In this document: positions 24,439 to 33,127 of the stretch, piece after piece
Layout of the letters: the number at the start of each line of letters is the position of its first letter
Numbering within the stretch: position 1 is the first letter of the stretch
NCBI GenBank assembly: GCA_902798835.1
Contig: CADBYN010000011.1
Span: forward strand, 1-41,838
Origin: Candidatus Avelusimicrobium bubulum
GTDB taxonomy: Bacteria > Elusimicrobiota > Elusimicrobia > Elusimicrobiales > Elusimicrobiaceae
Reading direction: 5' to 3'
DNA: 41,838 nt
Made by a program: the position numbers and the translations under genes
The notes under the pieces: generated by a model
What the model was told of the DNA's origin: nothing
What the model saw: only the letters and a program-made list of their open reading frames with translations
Database searches by the model: none

Positions 24439-25515
24439 ATGGGCATTTTTTATTTCATTTTTTGTGCAGTCGCATTTTTAATGCAGCTTACCATCGGCGC
24501 GTGGTTGCTTCGGTGTTATCCAGGAATTGGGGCCAAAGGGCCGCTGCTGGTTTGCTTTCTTTGTACGGCGGTAATGCTGGCCGGATTTACGTTTACGCGC
24601 ACCCACCAGACCGGATTGTTTTGGAGTGCGCTTTACTATTTTTCGTACATTTATTTTGGGTTGGTATTCTTGGCGTTTTGTTTTTGTGTTGCTTTTGCTG
24701 TACTGAGCAAAATTTTAACGTGGTGCCATGTGCCTACGGGTTGGATGGGTCTGGCCACACTTCTTACGTTAGCGGTTGTATTTGTGTGTGCGTTTGTGGG
24801 GGGATTTACCGCCCCTAAATTAAAACATATTGCTGTAAAAATTCCCGGCGCGCCCCATATGAAATTAGCGCTTTTGGCCGATACACACTTGGGGATGGGG
24901 GTATCCCTTTCCCGTTTTGACAAAGTCCTTCAAAAAATTGAGGCTGAAAAGCCGGATGCATTACTGGTACTGGGAGATATTTTTGAATATGGCCCCAACC
25001 GCGATATGTACGCGGCACGCTTGGCACAACTAAAAACTCCTTTGGGGGCATATGGTGTGCTGGGTAATCACGAATATTATGTGGGCTACGGGGATAGCAA
25101 AGAATTTTTTGAAAAATCCAGCGTAAAACTTTTGGAAAATGCAACTGCGACAATGCCTAACGGCGTACAAATAGCGGGGCTTAAAGACATTAAAACCGCG
25201 GGTGTTCGCGCACAAGACGTGGCAAATGTACTCGCTCCCTTGGACAAAAACAAACCGACGATCCTGCTTAGTCACACCCCTCTTTATGCCGAAGAAGCGG
25301 CTGCTAATGGAGCGAACTTGATGTTAAGCGGGCACACGCATAACGGGCAGTTGTGGCCCTTTACCTATTTAGTCAAAATGCAATTTCCGCGTATTTACGG
25401 AATGTATGATGTGGACGGAATGCCTTTCTATATTACCTCGGGCGTTTTTTATTGGGGAATTCCGCTACGCTTTTTAGCCCCGGCGGAAATTGTGATTTTA
25501 GAGGTTAATGCCTAA
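24439..25515 (+). CDS. Membrane-anchored calcineurin-like metallophosphoesterase
   Basis: 358 residues. Four hydrophobic helices fill the first ~130 residues. The phosphoesterase domain then has the full two-metal set: ALLADTHLG (DxH), LVLGDIFEYG (GD), VLGNHEYY (GNHE), LLSHTPLY (H) and LSGHTHNGQ (GHxH). This is the YkuE-like branch of membrane phosphoesterases, related to UDP-diacylglucosamine or phospholipid headgroup hydrolases; the substrate is unknown. The active site should face the periplasm if the helix count is right. The stop and the ATG of the GH3 gene share a base (TAATG), so translation is coupled. Confidence 0.88.
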   Translation: MGIFYFIFCAVAFLMQLTIGAWLLRCYPGIGAKGPLLVCFLCTAVMLAGFTFTRTHQTGLFWSALYYFSYIYFGLVFLAFCFCVAFAVLSKILTWCHVPTGWMGLATLLTLAVVFVCAFVGGFTAPKLKHIAVKIPGAPHMKLALLADTHLGMGVSLSRFDKVLQKIEAEKPDALLVLGDIFEYGPNRDMYAARLAQLKTPLGAYGVLGNHEYYVGYGDSKEFFEKSSVKLLENATATMPNGVQIAGLKDIKTAGVRAQDVANVLAPLDKNKPTILLSHTPLYAEEAAANGANLMLSGHTHNGQLWPFTYLVKMQFPRIYGMYDVDGMPFYITSGVFYWGIPLRFLAPAEIVILEVNA

Positions 25516-27191
25516 TGAAGAAGATACTGCTTGGCTTGCTCTGTATGATAACAGGCCCGGCGTGGGGCGCCGTTTCATTTGACGAACTTTCCCCGCAAGA
25601 ACAATTGGGGCAAACGCTGGTGGCCTTTGTGGATATTGACAGTGCTGAATTGGTCCGCCCGGCTATCGAACAAGGTAAAATCGGTGGCGTGCTTATTCAA
25701 TGGGGTAATTATTCCATGCGCGAAACGCGCCGATTAGTAAATAAACTGCAGGGATGGGCTGCTAAAAGTCCACACAAAATTCCGTTGTTGATTGCCATTG
25801 ATTATGAAGGGGGAACGGTTTACACGCCCATCACATTGGGATTGGAATATTTGCCCACGAATATGATGTTGGCTGCCAGCCAAGACGAAGAAAAAGCCGC
25901 CACGTTGGCGTACCTGGCCGGACAGCAATTGCGCAGCATGGGAGTGCATGTTAATTTTTCCCCCGTGCTGGATGTAAATAGCAATCCGCGCAATCCCATT
26001 ATTGGCGTACGCAGTTTCGGGGGAGATGTGTCTACCGTTACTAAAATGGGGATGGCGCTTATGAACGGGTTTAAAGCGGCAGGCATTATTTCCATTGTAA
26101 AGCATTTCCCGGGTCACGGAGATACGGAAATCGATTCCCACTACGCCGTTCCCGTAGTAACAGCGAATCGAGCCGAACTCAACCGAACCCATTTGGCCCC
26201 CTTTGCCGAGGCCGTCAAACAAGGGGTTTCTGGGGTGATGACGGGCCATGTGTTTTACCCAGCACTCGATAAAGAAAATATAGCTTCGTTTTCTAAACCT
26301 ATTTTGCAGGATGTTTTGCGTAAACGGATGGGTTTTAAAGGGCTGATTGTAACGGACAGTTTGGATATGAAGGGCGCTACTTCTTTTTGCACGATTGCCG
26401 GTTGTGCGGCGCGTTCCTTAGAGGCCGGAGCCGATTGGATTTTACTGGGACGATACATCAAACCCCTTACGTTGTTCACACAAATTGAAACATTAGTGGA
26501 AAAGAAAAAGCTGCAATCTCGTGTAGCAGATGCTGCTCGACGGGTTTTTTCCCTAAAAGAGCAATTAGGGCTCTTAAGCGACCAAGCACCTGTTTTGCCC
26601 CAGCCACTTGAAAAGGTTTACAAATCTACCGTGGAAGATTTAAGCAAAGAATCTGTCACGCTGGTGCGTGATTATAATGGCTTAATTCCGTTTTCTTCTC
26701 ATAGAGAACGTCCCACAGTATGTGCTGTATTTTTTGCGCCTTCGCGTTTTGCGGATCAACTTATGCACGTCAGCAAGCCCTTCCTGGCACGCAATTACCA
26801 TGTGCGCACGTATAATGCGCCACTCACACCGCGGGAAAAAGATGTAACCCGTGCACTTAAATGCGCGGCCGGGGCTGACTTGGTAATAGTGGCTAGTTTG
26901 CAGTGGGCCGATAAAGTAAATTTAAGCCAGAAATATACGATTGAAAAGCTTAATGAACAGAGCGAAAATTTGATACTGCTTTCTGTCATGAGTCCGTACG
27001 ATATTCCACATTATCCAACCGTGGGTACCGTCTTGGCAACGTATGGGCTTAATTCGTTTGCGCTTCAAACGGCGGCGGATGTTATTGTGGGAAATGCACA
27101 AGCTAGCGGAATTATGCCGGTGGAATTGCCCGATAACTTTCAACGTGCCAAAACAATGCAGAGCCGTTCCGCGTCGACACGGTTGCGTTGA
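25515..27191 (+). CDS. GH3 beta-N-acetylglucosaminidase (NagZ-like), exported
   Basis: 558 residues. Signal peptide 1-18 (ending AWG-A). The GH3 catalytic barrel has IPLLIAIDYEGG, NFSPVLDVN, SFGGD, the KHFPGHGDTEIDSH motif of the N-acetylglucosaminidase branch, and the nucleophile Asp in GLIVTDSLDMKGA. A C-terminal domain of ~200 residues (from ~365) extends it beyond the ~340-residue cytosolic NagZ, as in secreted Gram-positive-type enzymes. It would release GlcNAc from muropeptides in the periplasm, complementing the amidase encoded at 14493-16334. Translationally coupled to the upstream phosphoesterase. Confidence 0.9.
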   Translation: MKKILLGLLCMITGPAWGAVSFDELSPQEQLGQTLVAFVDIDSAELVRPAIEQGKIGGVLIQWGNYSMRETRRLVNKLQGWAAKSPHKIPLLIAIDYEGGTVYTPITLGLEYLPTNMMLAASQDEEKAATLAYLAGQQLRSMGVHVNFSPVLDVNSNPRNPIIGVRSFGGDVSTVTKMGMALMNGFKAAGIISIVKHFPGHGDTEIDSHYAVPVVTANRAELNRTHLAPFAEAVKQGVSGVMTGHVFYPALDKENIASFSKPILQDVLRKRMGFKGLIVTDSLDMKGATSFCTIAGCAARSLEAGADWILLGRYIKPLTLFTQIETLVEKKKLQSRVADAARRVFSLKEQLGLLSDQAPVLPQPLEKVYKSTVEDLSKESVTLVRDYNGLIPFSSHRERPTVCAVFFAPSRFADQLMHVSKPFLARNYHVRTYNAPLTPREKDVTRALKCAAGADLVIVASLQWADKVNLSQKYTIEKLNEQSENLILLSVMSPYDIPHYPTVGTVLATYGLNSFALQTAADVIVGNAQASGIMPVELPDNFQRAKTMQSRSASTRLR

Positions 27192-27206
27192 CTTCTTTTC
27201 GTATGA

Positions 27207-27854
27207 TTAGTGTTGTTTGGCGCGCTCGCGCCAATATTCAATGACAGCCGGTAAACAAGAGATGATGATGATGGCCACAATCACTAAGTGAAAATGTGTT
27301 TTGACGACCGGTAAATCTGCAAAATAATAACCGCCTAACACAAATAATAGCACCCACGCGGCAGCCCCGATCAAATTATAAGATGCAAAATGCCAATACG
27401 TCATTTTACCGATACCTGCCACAAACGGTGCAAACGTGCGGATGATGGGGATAAAACGCGCTAATATGATAGTTTTTCCGCCGTGTTTTTCATAAAATGC
27501 GTGCGCTTTTAACAAGTGATTTTTATTAAGAAAGCGGCTATGTTCTTGTGTAAAAACTTTGGGGCCTATCCATTTACCGATTTCATAATTGCAAAAGTCC
27601 CCGAGCGCGGCCGCCAAGAAAACAATAGGAATAAACAAGGCAAGACTAATGCCGCTTTGGTCGCTGGCCGCTAGGGCTCCACAGGCAAACAAGAGCGAGT
27701 CCCCCGGCAGGAAGGGCGTTACCACTAGTCCGGTTTCGCAAAAAATAACCGCAAAAATCCCCACATACAACCAAGGACCAGCGCTAGCAGCCCAAGCGTT
27801 TAAATAAACATCCAGATGAAGAAAAATATCTACAAGTTGTGACAATAATTCCAT
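27207..27854 (-). CDS. DedA/VTT-domain membrane protein
   Basis: 215 residues. The family motif is complete: CETGLVVTPFLPGDSLLFACGAL near 40-62, and GARFIPIIRTFAPFVAGIGKM-like sequence near 135-155, plus four to five membrane helices and a basic C-terminus. DedA proteins are lipid scramblases; several flip undecaprenyl phosphate or phosphatidylethanolamine carriers. The ATG has no Shine-Dalgarno but a -10 box ends 5 nt upstream. It is convergent with the GH3 gene (15-nt gap) and divergent from the outer-membrane protein gene. Confidence 0.93.
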   Translation of the reverse strand: MELLSQLVDIFLHLDVYLNAWAASAGPWLYVGIFAVIFCETGLVVTPFLPGDSLLFACGALAASDQSGISLALFIPIVFLAAALGDFCNYEIGKWIGPKVFTQEHSRFLNKNHLLKAHAFYEKHGGKTIILARFIPIIRTFAPFVAGIGKMTYWHFASYNLIGAAAWVLLFVLGGYYFADLPVVKTHFHLVIVAIIIISCLPAVIEYWRERAKQH

Positions 27855-27859
27855 ACTTT

Positions 27860-27881
27860 ATTTTAGCAAATCTGCTAGAAT
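27860..27881. promoter_or_regulatory. Symmetric divergent -10 boxes (dedA / outer-membrane protein)
   Basis: Minus strand TGCTAAAAT (27868-27860) and plus strand TGCTAGAAT (27873-27881) lie back to back, 4 bp apart, forming an inverted repeat with 8 of 9 matches. Confidence 0.5.
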
Positions 27882-27901
27882 ATAGGGGATTAGGAGGGTG
27901 T

Positions 27902-28546
27902 ATGCGTAGAATTTTTTTACTTCTAGGATTATGTATTTGTGCCTTGAACCTGCAAGCCTATCAAGCGGGAGATTTTTCAGCCGGATTAGCCGCGGTATAT
28001 TCGCCGCTTTCTTTGGGAACGGATTTTGGAGAGATGAATGTAGATGATCAACAAGCGGCTATTTCCCACGATGCAAAACTGGGTAAACCAGGCATGGGGG
28101 CAGAACTACAAGCCCTTTATTTTATAAATTCGCATGTAGGCGTAGGATTATCTTTTCAAGATCAATATTTTTCGTCGGATTTGTCGAGCGGCTGGCGGCT
28201 TAATACCCGTACCCGTATGCAAAATTATATGGCAGTTGGCCATGTGTTTTTAACACCGCAAAGCACGTATAAGATGTATATTCCGTTGGGCATCGGTGCG
28301 GGGCATACGGATTTTTCCGTAAATTTCCCCGATGGGAAAAAACATTTTACCTACACGGGTTTTTCTTATTATGTAGGGCTGGGCGTTGAGCGGGAACTTG
28401 GCGAACGTTTTAGCTTGGGATTAGAAGCCCGCTACAACGGCAATAAATTTCACGACTCGGCCACACGCAACAACGGAGATCACGTAACGGTTTATCCCCG
28501 CGCGAATTTTCTTTCTGTGTTGCTGCGCATCATTTACAAAATATAG
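27902..28546 (+). CDS. Outer-membrane beta-barrel protein
   Basis: 214 residues from the ATG at 27902 (MRRIFLLLG), preceded by AGGAGG; the upstream open frame is not used. A signal peptide of ~18 residues ends LQA before YQAGDF. The rest alternates polar and hydrophobic residues with aromatic ends (for example YFINSHVGVGLSFQ, YMAVGHVFL, FSYYVGLGVEREL, FSLGLEARYNG), the pattern of an eight-stranded OmpA/OmpW-like barrel. It ends LLRIIYKI rather than with a terminal Phe. The family cannot be named more closely. Confidence 0.8.
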   Translation: MRRIFLLLGLCICALNLQAYQAGDFSAGLAAVYSPLSLGTDFGEMNVDDQQAAISHDAKLGKPGMGAELQALYFINSHVGVGLSFQDQYFSSDLSSGWRLNTRTRMQNYMAVGHVFLTPQSTYKMYIPLGIGAGHTDFSVNFPDGKKHFTYTGFSYYVGLGVERELGERFSLGLEARYNGNKFHDSATRNNGDHVTVYPRANFLSVLLRIIYKI

Positions 28547-28547
28547 A

Positions 28548-29648
28548 CTACTGGATGTTTTCGCACACGCGGGCGAGGTACTTGCCCGCGTGTTTTTTTG
28601 CGTGTGTGAGTGAGGGGGCAAAGTCGATTAGTTCGGCTATGCGTACGTGAAGAAGTTTATATTTAACAAGCACTTTTTCATCTGCTTGGCCGCAAATAAA
28701 CAAGACGGGTTTTTTGTGTTTTTGGGCTAGTTTTAATACGGCCAGCGGTGCTTTGCCATAAAAGGTTTGTTCATCAAATTTACCTTCGCTGGTGATGAGT
28801 AAATCCGCCCATTTTACGTGCTTATCTAACGGTAATTTTTGTAGCAAAAAGTCAGCCCCCAGCAGCAGTTTCCCTTCCAAGCAGCCGTAGATCCCCGCGG
28901 CAATCGCCCCGGCTGCTGCGGTTGAAGGCGTGCGTGCGGTTTGTCGCCCGTTGGTTTGTTTGATGACGCGCGCCCAGCGTGCCATCGCTTTGTCTAAAAG
29001 TTTTACTTGTGCGGGGGTGGCACCCTTTTGCGGGCCGAACACTTTGGCGGAACTTTTAGGCCCTAAAAGTGGGTTTGTGACGTCCGCACATCCGATGATT
29101 TGTACGTTTTTCAAATTTTTTTGAAGAGGGGCAAAGTCGGCCTTAGCCAGCTTTAAAAGAGGGGCCGCTCCCAGGGGAAGTTCTTGCCCATTTTTATCTA
29201 GCAGTTTGGCGCCACACGCAACGGCCATGCCGGCGCCACCGTCGTTACATGCCACGCCGCCGAGCCCAATATAAATGCGCTTGGCCCCGTGCTTAATCGC
29301 TTGCAAAATCACTTGTCCCACTCCAAAGGAGGACGCGCCCAATGGGTCTAATTGTTTGGCAGAGCCTAACCCGCAAATGCGGGCTGTTTCCAATACGGCG
29401 GTTTTGCCGTCACCAAGCAATAAGAAAGAAGTGCGTTTGGTATGTAAAAAAGCATCTTTAGCACGGGTTTGAATCAACCTTGCGTGCGGGTCAATCAGGC
29501 GCCAGCAGTCAATAAATCCATCCCCTCCATCGGCAATCGGAAAGAAGCGGATGGTATGTTTATGAGATAAATTTTTAGATAAAATCTGCCCGGCTTGCAA
29601 GGCGCTAAGCGAGCCTTTGAACGCACCGGGCAGTAATAGAATTTTCAT
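28548..29648 (-). CDS. Glycerate kinase (GarK/GlxK family)
   Basis: 366 residues. Family segments: PGAFKGSLSALQAG at the N-terminus, PIADGGDGF, VLETARICGL, GLGGVACNDGGAGMAVACGA, DVTNPLLGP, AAAGAIAAG and ITSEGKFDEQTFYGKAP near the C-terminus. The enzyme phosphorylates D-glycerate to 2-phosphoglycerate (or the 3-phosphate in some members), feeding lower glycolysis. Its ATG overlaps the stop of the upstream outer-membrane protein gene by one base (TAATG). Its last codons also encode, on the other strand, the terminator of the convergent gene. Confidence 0.95.
   Translation of the reverse strand: MKILLLPGAFKGSLSALQAGQILSKNLSHKHTIRFFPIADGGDGFIDCWRLIDPHARLIQTRAKDAFLHTKRTSFLLLGDGKTAVLETARICGLGSAKQLDPLGASSFGVGQVILQAIKHGAKRIYIGLGGVACNDGGAGMAVACGAKLLDKNGQELPLGAAPLLKLAKADFAPLQKNLKNVQIIGCADVTNPLLGPKSSAKVFGPQKGATPAQVKLLDKAMARWARVIKQTNGRQTARTPSTAAAGAIAAGIYGCLEGKLLLGADFLLQKLPLDKHVKWADLLITSEGKFDEQTFYGKAPLAVLKLAQKHKKPVLFICGQADEKVLVKYKLLHVRIAELIDFAPSLTHAKKHAGKYLARVCENIQ
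28565..28599 (+). terminator. Terminator embedded in the glycerate kinase coding end
   Basis: 10-bp stem ACACGCGGGC / GCCCGCGTGT with a 9-nt loop and seven T's, 18 nt beyond the stop of the outer-membrane barrel gene and inside the opposing coding sequence. Confidence 0.85.
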
Positions 29649-30988
29649 TAAAACTTCCAGCTAAGCTGCAGTTGGATAAGGGTATTCATGTTGGCGGAGG
29701 GTTTTAATTCTTTTTGACGTTGCGCGAATACTTCGCGTACCTCTAAGCCAATCATCAAATCACTCACCCAGGTTTCTACCCCTATTCCGGCAGCCCCTGC
29801 AAAGCCGTTGGAGGAAATTTTGGTGCTGTTAGTTTCCCCACGGTAGTTGACGTGCAGCATTTCATACATGGCACTGCCGGTGAGGTAAAAAGAAAAGCGG
29901 CTGCGGGGATTGATGTAATAGTGAGCCGTAAGTCCGCCGCGGAGAATTTGTCCGCTGGTTTTGACTTCTGGATCCGGGAACGGAAGCTCTTTGCCCGCGG
30001 CGGCTGCGTCGGCGTTGCGTTTTGATACTTCGGGGTCTTTATCGTCAAAGGTGTTGTTGGGGACACTGCCGATGCCTATCTCCGGCCCGAGCCATAAGTT
30101 GCTTTCTTTGAGGCGCCATAAAAATTTGCTGGAAACAGCGATACTGGTGCCACCGACATCAAACTCATCGTCTTTTGTATAACCGGCGCGCTTGGAATTA
30201 TCCAGTTTTAAATCAAGCGGCATTACCCCGGCTTGCACGGAAAAATATTTGTTGTAATCGGCTTCGTTATGTTGAATTTTTGGTTTTTTGGTCGTTTTTT
30301 GCTTGCCCGTTTCTTGCTTAGTAGCGAGTTGTTCTTTTGCGGCAGAGGCATATTCTTGCTGGGAAACACTCCCCGTTTTGACGCCTTTTAAAAAGGCTTC
30401 TTCGTCACTCATAGGGCGTTGGGGCGCTGCAGCAGCTTGCGGTGCGTTGGAAGAAACTACTTGCCCGTTGACCACCGTGGCTTTTTGTGTGTCGAACACA
30501 TGGTCAATGTCATTGTCAAACGTCAGTCCGCCCGCTGCGGCCACCCCGGCTGAAGTTGTTCCCGCGGCTATTGCGGCAGCGCGTGCTTCGCGTGCGGCAG
30601 CGGCTTCTTGGGTTTTTTCTACGTATTCTTTTTGTGCATTTTCGCCGCGGTCGTAATCGTACGTTTCCACGGAAATGATCTGCGGCATATCAATGTTTAC
30701 CACGGCGCCGTCGTCCGTTTTTAGTTTTAAGTTAAATTCGTCTAAATCTAAGATTTGCCCTACCAGCTGGGAGCCTCCCTTTAAAATAATGCGGTGTTTA
30801 TCGGGAAGGATTTGATCAATTTCCCGTTGATTGAGTGTAATGGTACCGTAGGAAGTGGCTAAATTTAAGGTGTATTCGGTTTGTGCTACGATGGAACCCG
30901 TAATTAAATTACCGTCTTTCATTTTGATGGTTTCGGCAAAAGCATTTGTGGCACCCAATAATAAAATAGCTAAAACGATTCGTTTCAT
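29648..30988 (-). CDS. Outer-membrane protein with N-terminal Sm-like repeats
   Basis: 446 residues. Signal peptide 1-18 (ending AFA-E). Residues ~19-110 contain two small beta-barrel-like repeats with the pattern MKDGNLITGSIV and LKGGSQLVGQILDLDEF. A helical, Ala-rich stretch (AAAREARAAAIAAG) and a Lys/Gln-rich linker follow. From ~250 an outer-membrane beta-barrel is suggested by alternating strands and the terminal LQLSWKF, with a final Phe as recognised by the BAM machinery. The family is unknown to me. A GAGGG precedes the ATG. It is translationally coupled to glycerate kinase, an unexpected partner. Confidence 0.75.
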   Translation of the reverse strand: MKRIVLAILLLGATNAFAETIKMKDGNLITGSIVAQTEYTLNLATSYGTITLNQREIDQILPDKHRIILKGGSQLVGQILDLDEFNLKLKTDDGAVVNIDMPQIISVETYDYDRGENAQKEYVEKTQEAAAAREARAAAIAAGTTSAGVAAAGGLTFDNDIDHVFDTQKATVVNGQVVSSNAPQAAAAPQRPMSDEEAFLKGVKTGSVSQQEYASAAKEQLATKQETGKQKTTKKPKIQHNEADYNKYFSVQAGVMPLDLKLDNSKRAGYTKDDEFDVGGTSIAVSSKFLWRLKESNLWLGPEIGIGSVPNNTFDDKDPEVSKRNADAAAAGKELPFPDPEVKTSGQILRGGLTAHYYINPRSRFSFYLTGSAMYEMLHVNYRGETNSTKISSNGFAGAAGIGVETWVSDLMIGLEVREVFAQRQKELKPSANMNTLIQLQLSWKF

Positions 30989-31006
30989 AAACCCTCACTA
31001 CAAAAT

Positions 31007-31036
31007 AAAAAGCGGTGCGCAGTGCGCGCACCGCTT
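31007..31036 (-). terminator. Intrinsic terminator of the small membrane-protein gene
   Basis: 11-bp perfect stem (AAGCGGTGCGC / GCGCACCGCTT) with a 5-nt loop. On the minus strand it is followed by TTTTTATTTT. Confidence 0.85.
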
Positions 31037-31040
31037 GAGA

Positions 31041-31394
31041 TTATTTGGCTTTTTCTTCTTTCTTTACTTCTTTTTTCTTTTCTTCTTTGGCTTTTTCTTC
31101 GGTGCAGCAGCACGGAGCTACGGCATGTTTAATTTTGGCCAACACCTTTAACACTTTGGAAATAGTCAAAAGGACAAGTGCCGTACCCAATACCTGTGCT
31201 TCCACAATACCCAACGCCATCCACATTTCTTTTCCGGAAATCATGGGGAAAGTAAGGATTTGTATAGCCATGTAAATGGCGAACACTAAGGCAATGTAAA
31301 AAAGAGTTACAAACACAAAGTAAAGCCCTTTTAAGCATAGCCAGTTATGTGGCAGGAATTTGATCCAGCATTTACCTTTACAGCAGTTAGACAT
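31041..31394 (-). CDS. Small Cys-containing two-helix membrane protein
   Basis: 117 residues. The N-terminus is Cys-rich (MSNCCKGKCW), two hydrophobic helices span ~22-48 and ~60-82, a CCC triplet follows (~95), and the last 20 residues are almost only Lys, Glu and Ala. Good AAGGAGAG Shine-Dalgarno, its own promoter and its own terminator support it as a real gene. No family recognised. The Cys clusters on either side of the membrane segment could bind metal or form disulfides; this is only an inference. Confidence 0.7.
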   Translation of the reverse strand: MSNCCKGKCWIKFLPHNWLCLKGLYFVFVTLFYIALVFAIYMAIQILTFPMISGKEMWMALGIVEAQVLGTALVLLTISKVLKVLAKIKHAVAPCCCTEEKAKEEKKKEVKKEEKAK

Positions 31395-31430
31395 AGTTTC
31401 TCTCCTTAATTTAAGATTTACTATACACTT

Positions 31431-31439
31431 ATTGTATCA
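31431..31439 (-). promoter_or_regulatory. Extended -10 for the small membrane-protein gene
   Basis: TGATACAAT on the minus strand, 36 nt before the ATG. Confidence 0.4.
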
Positions 31440-31465
31440 AAACTAAGCCCTAATGGGGCAACTTT

Positions 31466-33127
31466 TTAAGAATTTTTGCGTTTGGCTTTATCAAGCAGCT
31501 CTTGCGCGTGGGAGTAAGCGGCCGATTTTTCGTTGCCGCCGCCTAACATACGGGCAATTTCGGCGGTTAATTTCTTGTCGGTTAGCGCGCTTATGGTGAC
31601 GTGTGTTGTGTTTTTGTGGGCTTGTTTGTCCACGTGAAAATTTTGATTTGCCTGGGCAGCCACTTGCGCTAAGTGTGTCACACAAAGTACTTGTCGCCCT
31701 TGGGCGCAAGCACGTAATTTTTCACCCACCAGCCATCCGGTTTCCCCGCCGATGCCGGCATCCACTTCATCAAATACCATCACAGGAATCGTAGAAGCAA
31801 GTACCGTTTTGAGCCCCAACATCACACGGGAAATTTCCCCGCCGGAGGCAATATTTTTTAGAGGCCGTAGGGCTTGACCGGGGTTGGGGGAAAAAAGGAA
31901 TTCTACTTTATCGGCTCCGTTTGCGCCGATGTTTTCCTCATCCATTTCTACTGCTACAGCAAAACGTACCTGATTAAATCCAAGCGGTTTAATTTGTGCG
32001 GTAATTTGCGCGGCCAATTTGTCTGCGGCGTTGAGTCTTTTGTCGTGTAAATTTTGCGCCAGTTTTAAAAGTCCTTTTTGGGCGTTGGCCAGTTCATGGA
32101 GTAAATCATGCGCATGTTCGTCGGCGTGTTTGAGGTTGTCAATTTGGACGCGCAACGCTTCGGCTGTTTTTAAAATGTCGCTGATTTCCGGCCCGTATTT
32201 TAGTTTTAAGCGTTTGATTTTTTCGTGCCGCTCGAGCATTTTATCCAGGGCCGTTTCGTCTACATCCAACCCGTCCTTGTAATCCGCAAGCGTGTTGGCC
32301 GCATCTTCCACAGAGACGAGAGCTTCGTTCACGTTTTGTGCTAATTCGGCTAAATTTTCGTCGAGCTGTGCCATAGCGTTTAAAGCGCGGGCGGCTTTGC
32401 CTACACGTGAAACGGCGGATGAGTCCGCACTATATAAATGGTCATACGCTTCGGCGGCCAGTTCTAAAAGTTTGCCTGCGTGTTTTAGTTTGGGCAACGT
32501 CTGCTCCAGTTCCATATCTTCCCCGTCTTTAGGTGACACGCGTTCAATTTCATCAAGCTGATACTGGCTCATATCCAACAGCCGCTCTTTCTCTTGTGCG
32601 GAAAGGCGGACGGCCTCTAATTTAGCCTTAATAGTTTGCACGGTTTTCCAAGCGGCGGCTACTTGATTGACCAGTTTTTCGTGTTTGGCAAATTGGTCTA
32701 GCAACGTTAAATGTACGTTGGCATGCAGCAAACTTTGATGATCATGCTGCCCGTGAAAATCAACGAGTGCTTGTCCAATTTGTGCTAATGCGTTTACCGT
32801 TACGGGGTGGCCTTCCACAAACGCTTTGTTTTTGCCTTTATTGTCCAGTTCGCGCCGCAAGGTAAATTGATCAGCTGTTAATCCATATTGCTTGCGTAAA
32901 TCAGCAGGTAACACATTAGAAAAAAAAGAGGCCTGCACGCTCATTTTGGTGGCGCCGTCTTTAATTAAACTAACATCTCCGCGCGCACCCAATACAAAAC
33001 CAAGGGCTTCAATAATAATTGATTTGCCGGCTCCTGTTTCGCCGGAGAATACGTTAAGGCCGGGGGCAAAGTGTAAGGTCAAATCGTCAATAATGGCAAA
33101 GTGTTGCACGCGCAGTTCGCTTAGCAT
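31466..33127 (-). CDS. recN: DNA repair protein RecN
   Basis: 553 residues. Walker A GETGAGKS is near residue 30, a long coiled-coil region fills the middle, the ABC signature IASGGEISRVMLGLK is near 425 and Walker B (VMVFDEVDAGIGG) near 450. RecN is an SMC-like ATPase that tethers DNA ends in double-strand-break repair. Its ATG lies inside the last codons of nadK (7-nt overlap), a widely conserved gene order. The helicase-nuclease at the start of the window would act in the same repair pathway. Confidence 0.97.
   Translation of the reverse strand: MLSELRVQHFAIIDDLTLHFAPGLNVFSGETGAGKSIIIEALGFVLGARGDVSLIKDGATKMSVQASFFSNVLPADLRKQYGLTADQFTLRRELDNKGKNKAFVEGHPVTVNALAQIGQALVDFHGQHDHQSLLHANVHLTLLDQFAKHEKLVNQVAAAWKTVQTIKAKLEAVRLSAQEKERLLDMSQYQLDEIERVSPKDGEDMELEQTLPKLKHAGKLLELAAEAYDHLYSADSSAVSRVGKAARALNAMAQLDENLAELAQNVNEALVSVEDAANTLADYKDGLDVDETALDKMLERHEKIKRLKLKYGPEISDILKTAEALRVQIDNLKHADEHAHDLLHELANAQKGLLKLAQNLHDKRLNAADKLAAQITAQIKPLGFNQVRFAVAVEMDEENIGANGADKVEFLFSPNPGQALRPLKNIASGGEISRVMLGLKTVLASTIPVMVFDEVDAGIGGETGWLVGEKLRACAQGRQVLCVTHLAQVAAQANQNFHVDKQAHKNTTHVTISALTDKKLTAEIARMLGGGNEKSAAYSHAQELLDKAKRKNS

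Noticed and set aside
31441-31465. GCCC/GGGC hairpin after recN as a terminator
   Set aside because: The stem is only 4 bp with a broken T run, too weak to call.
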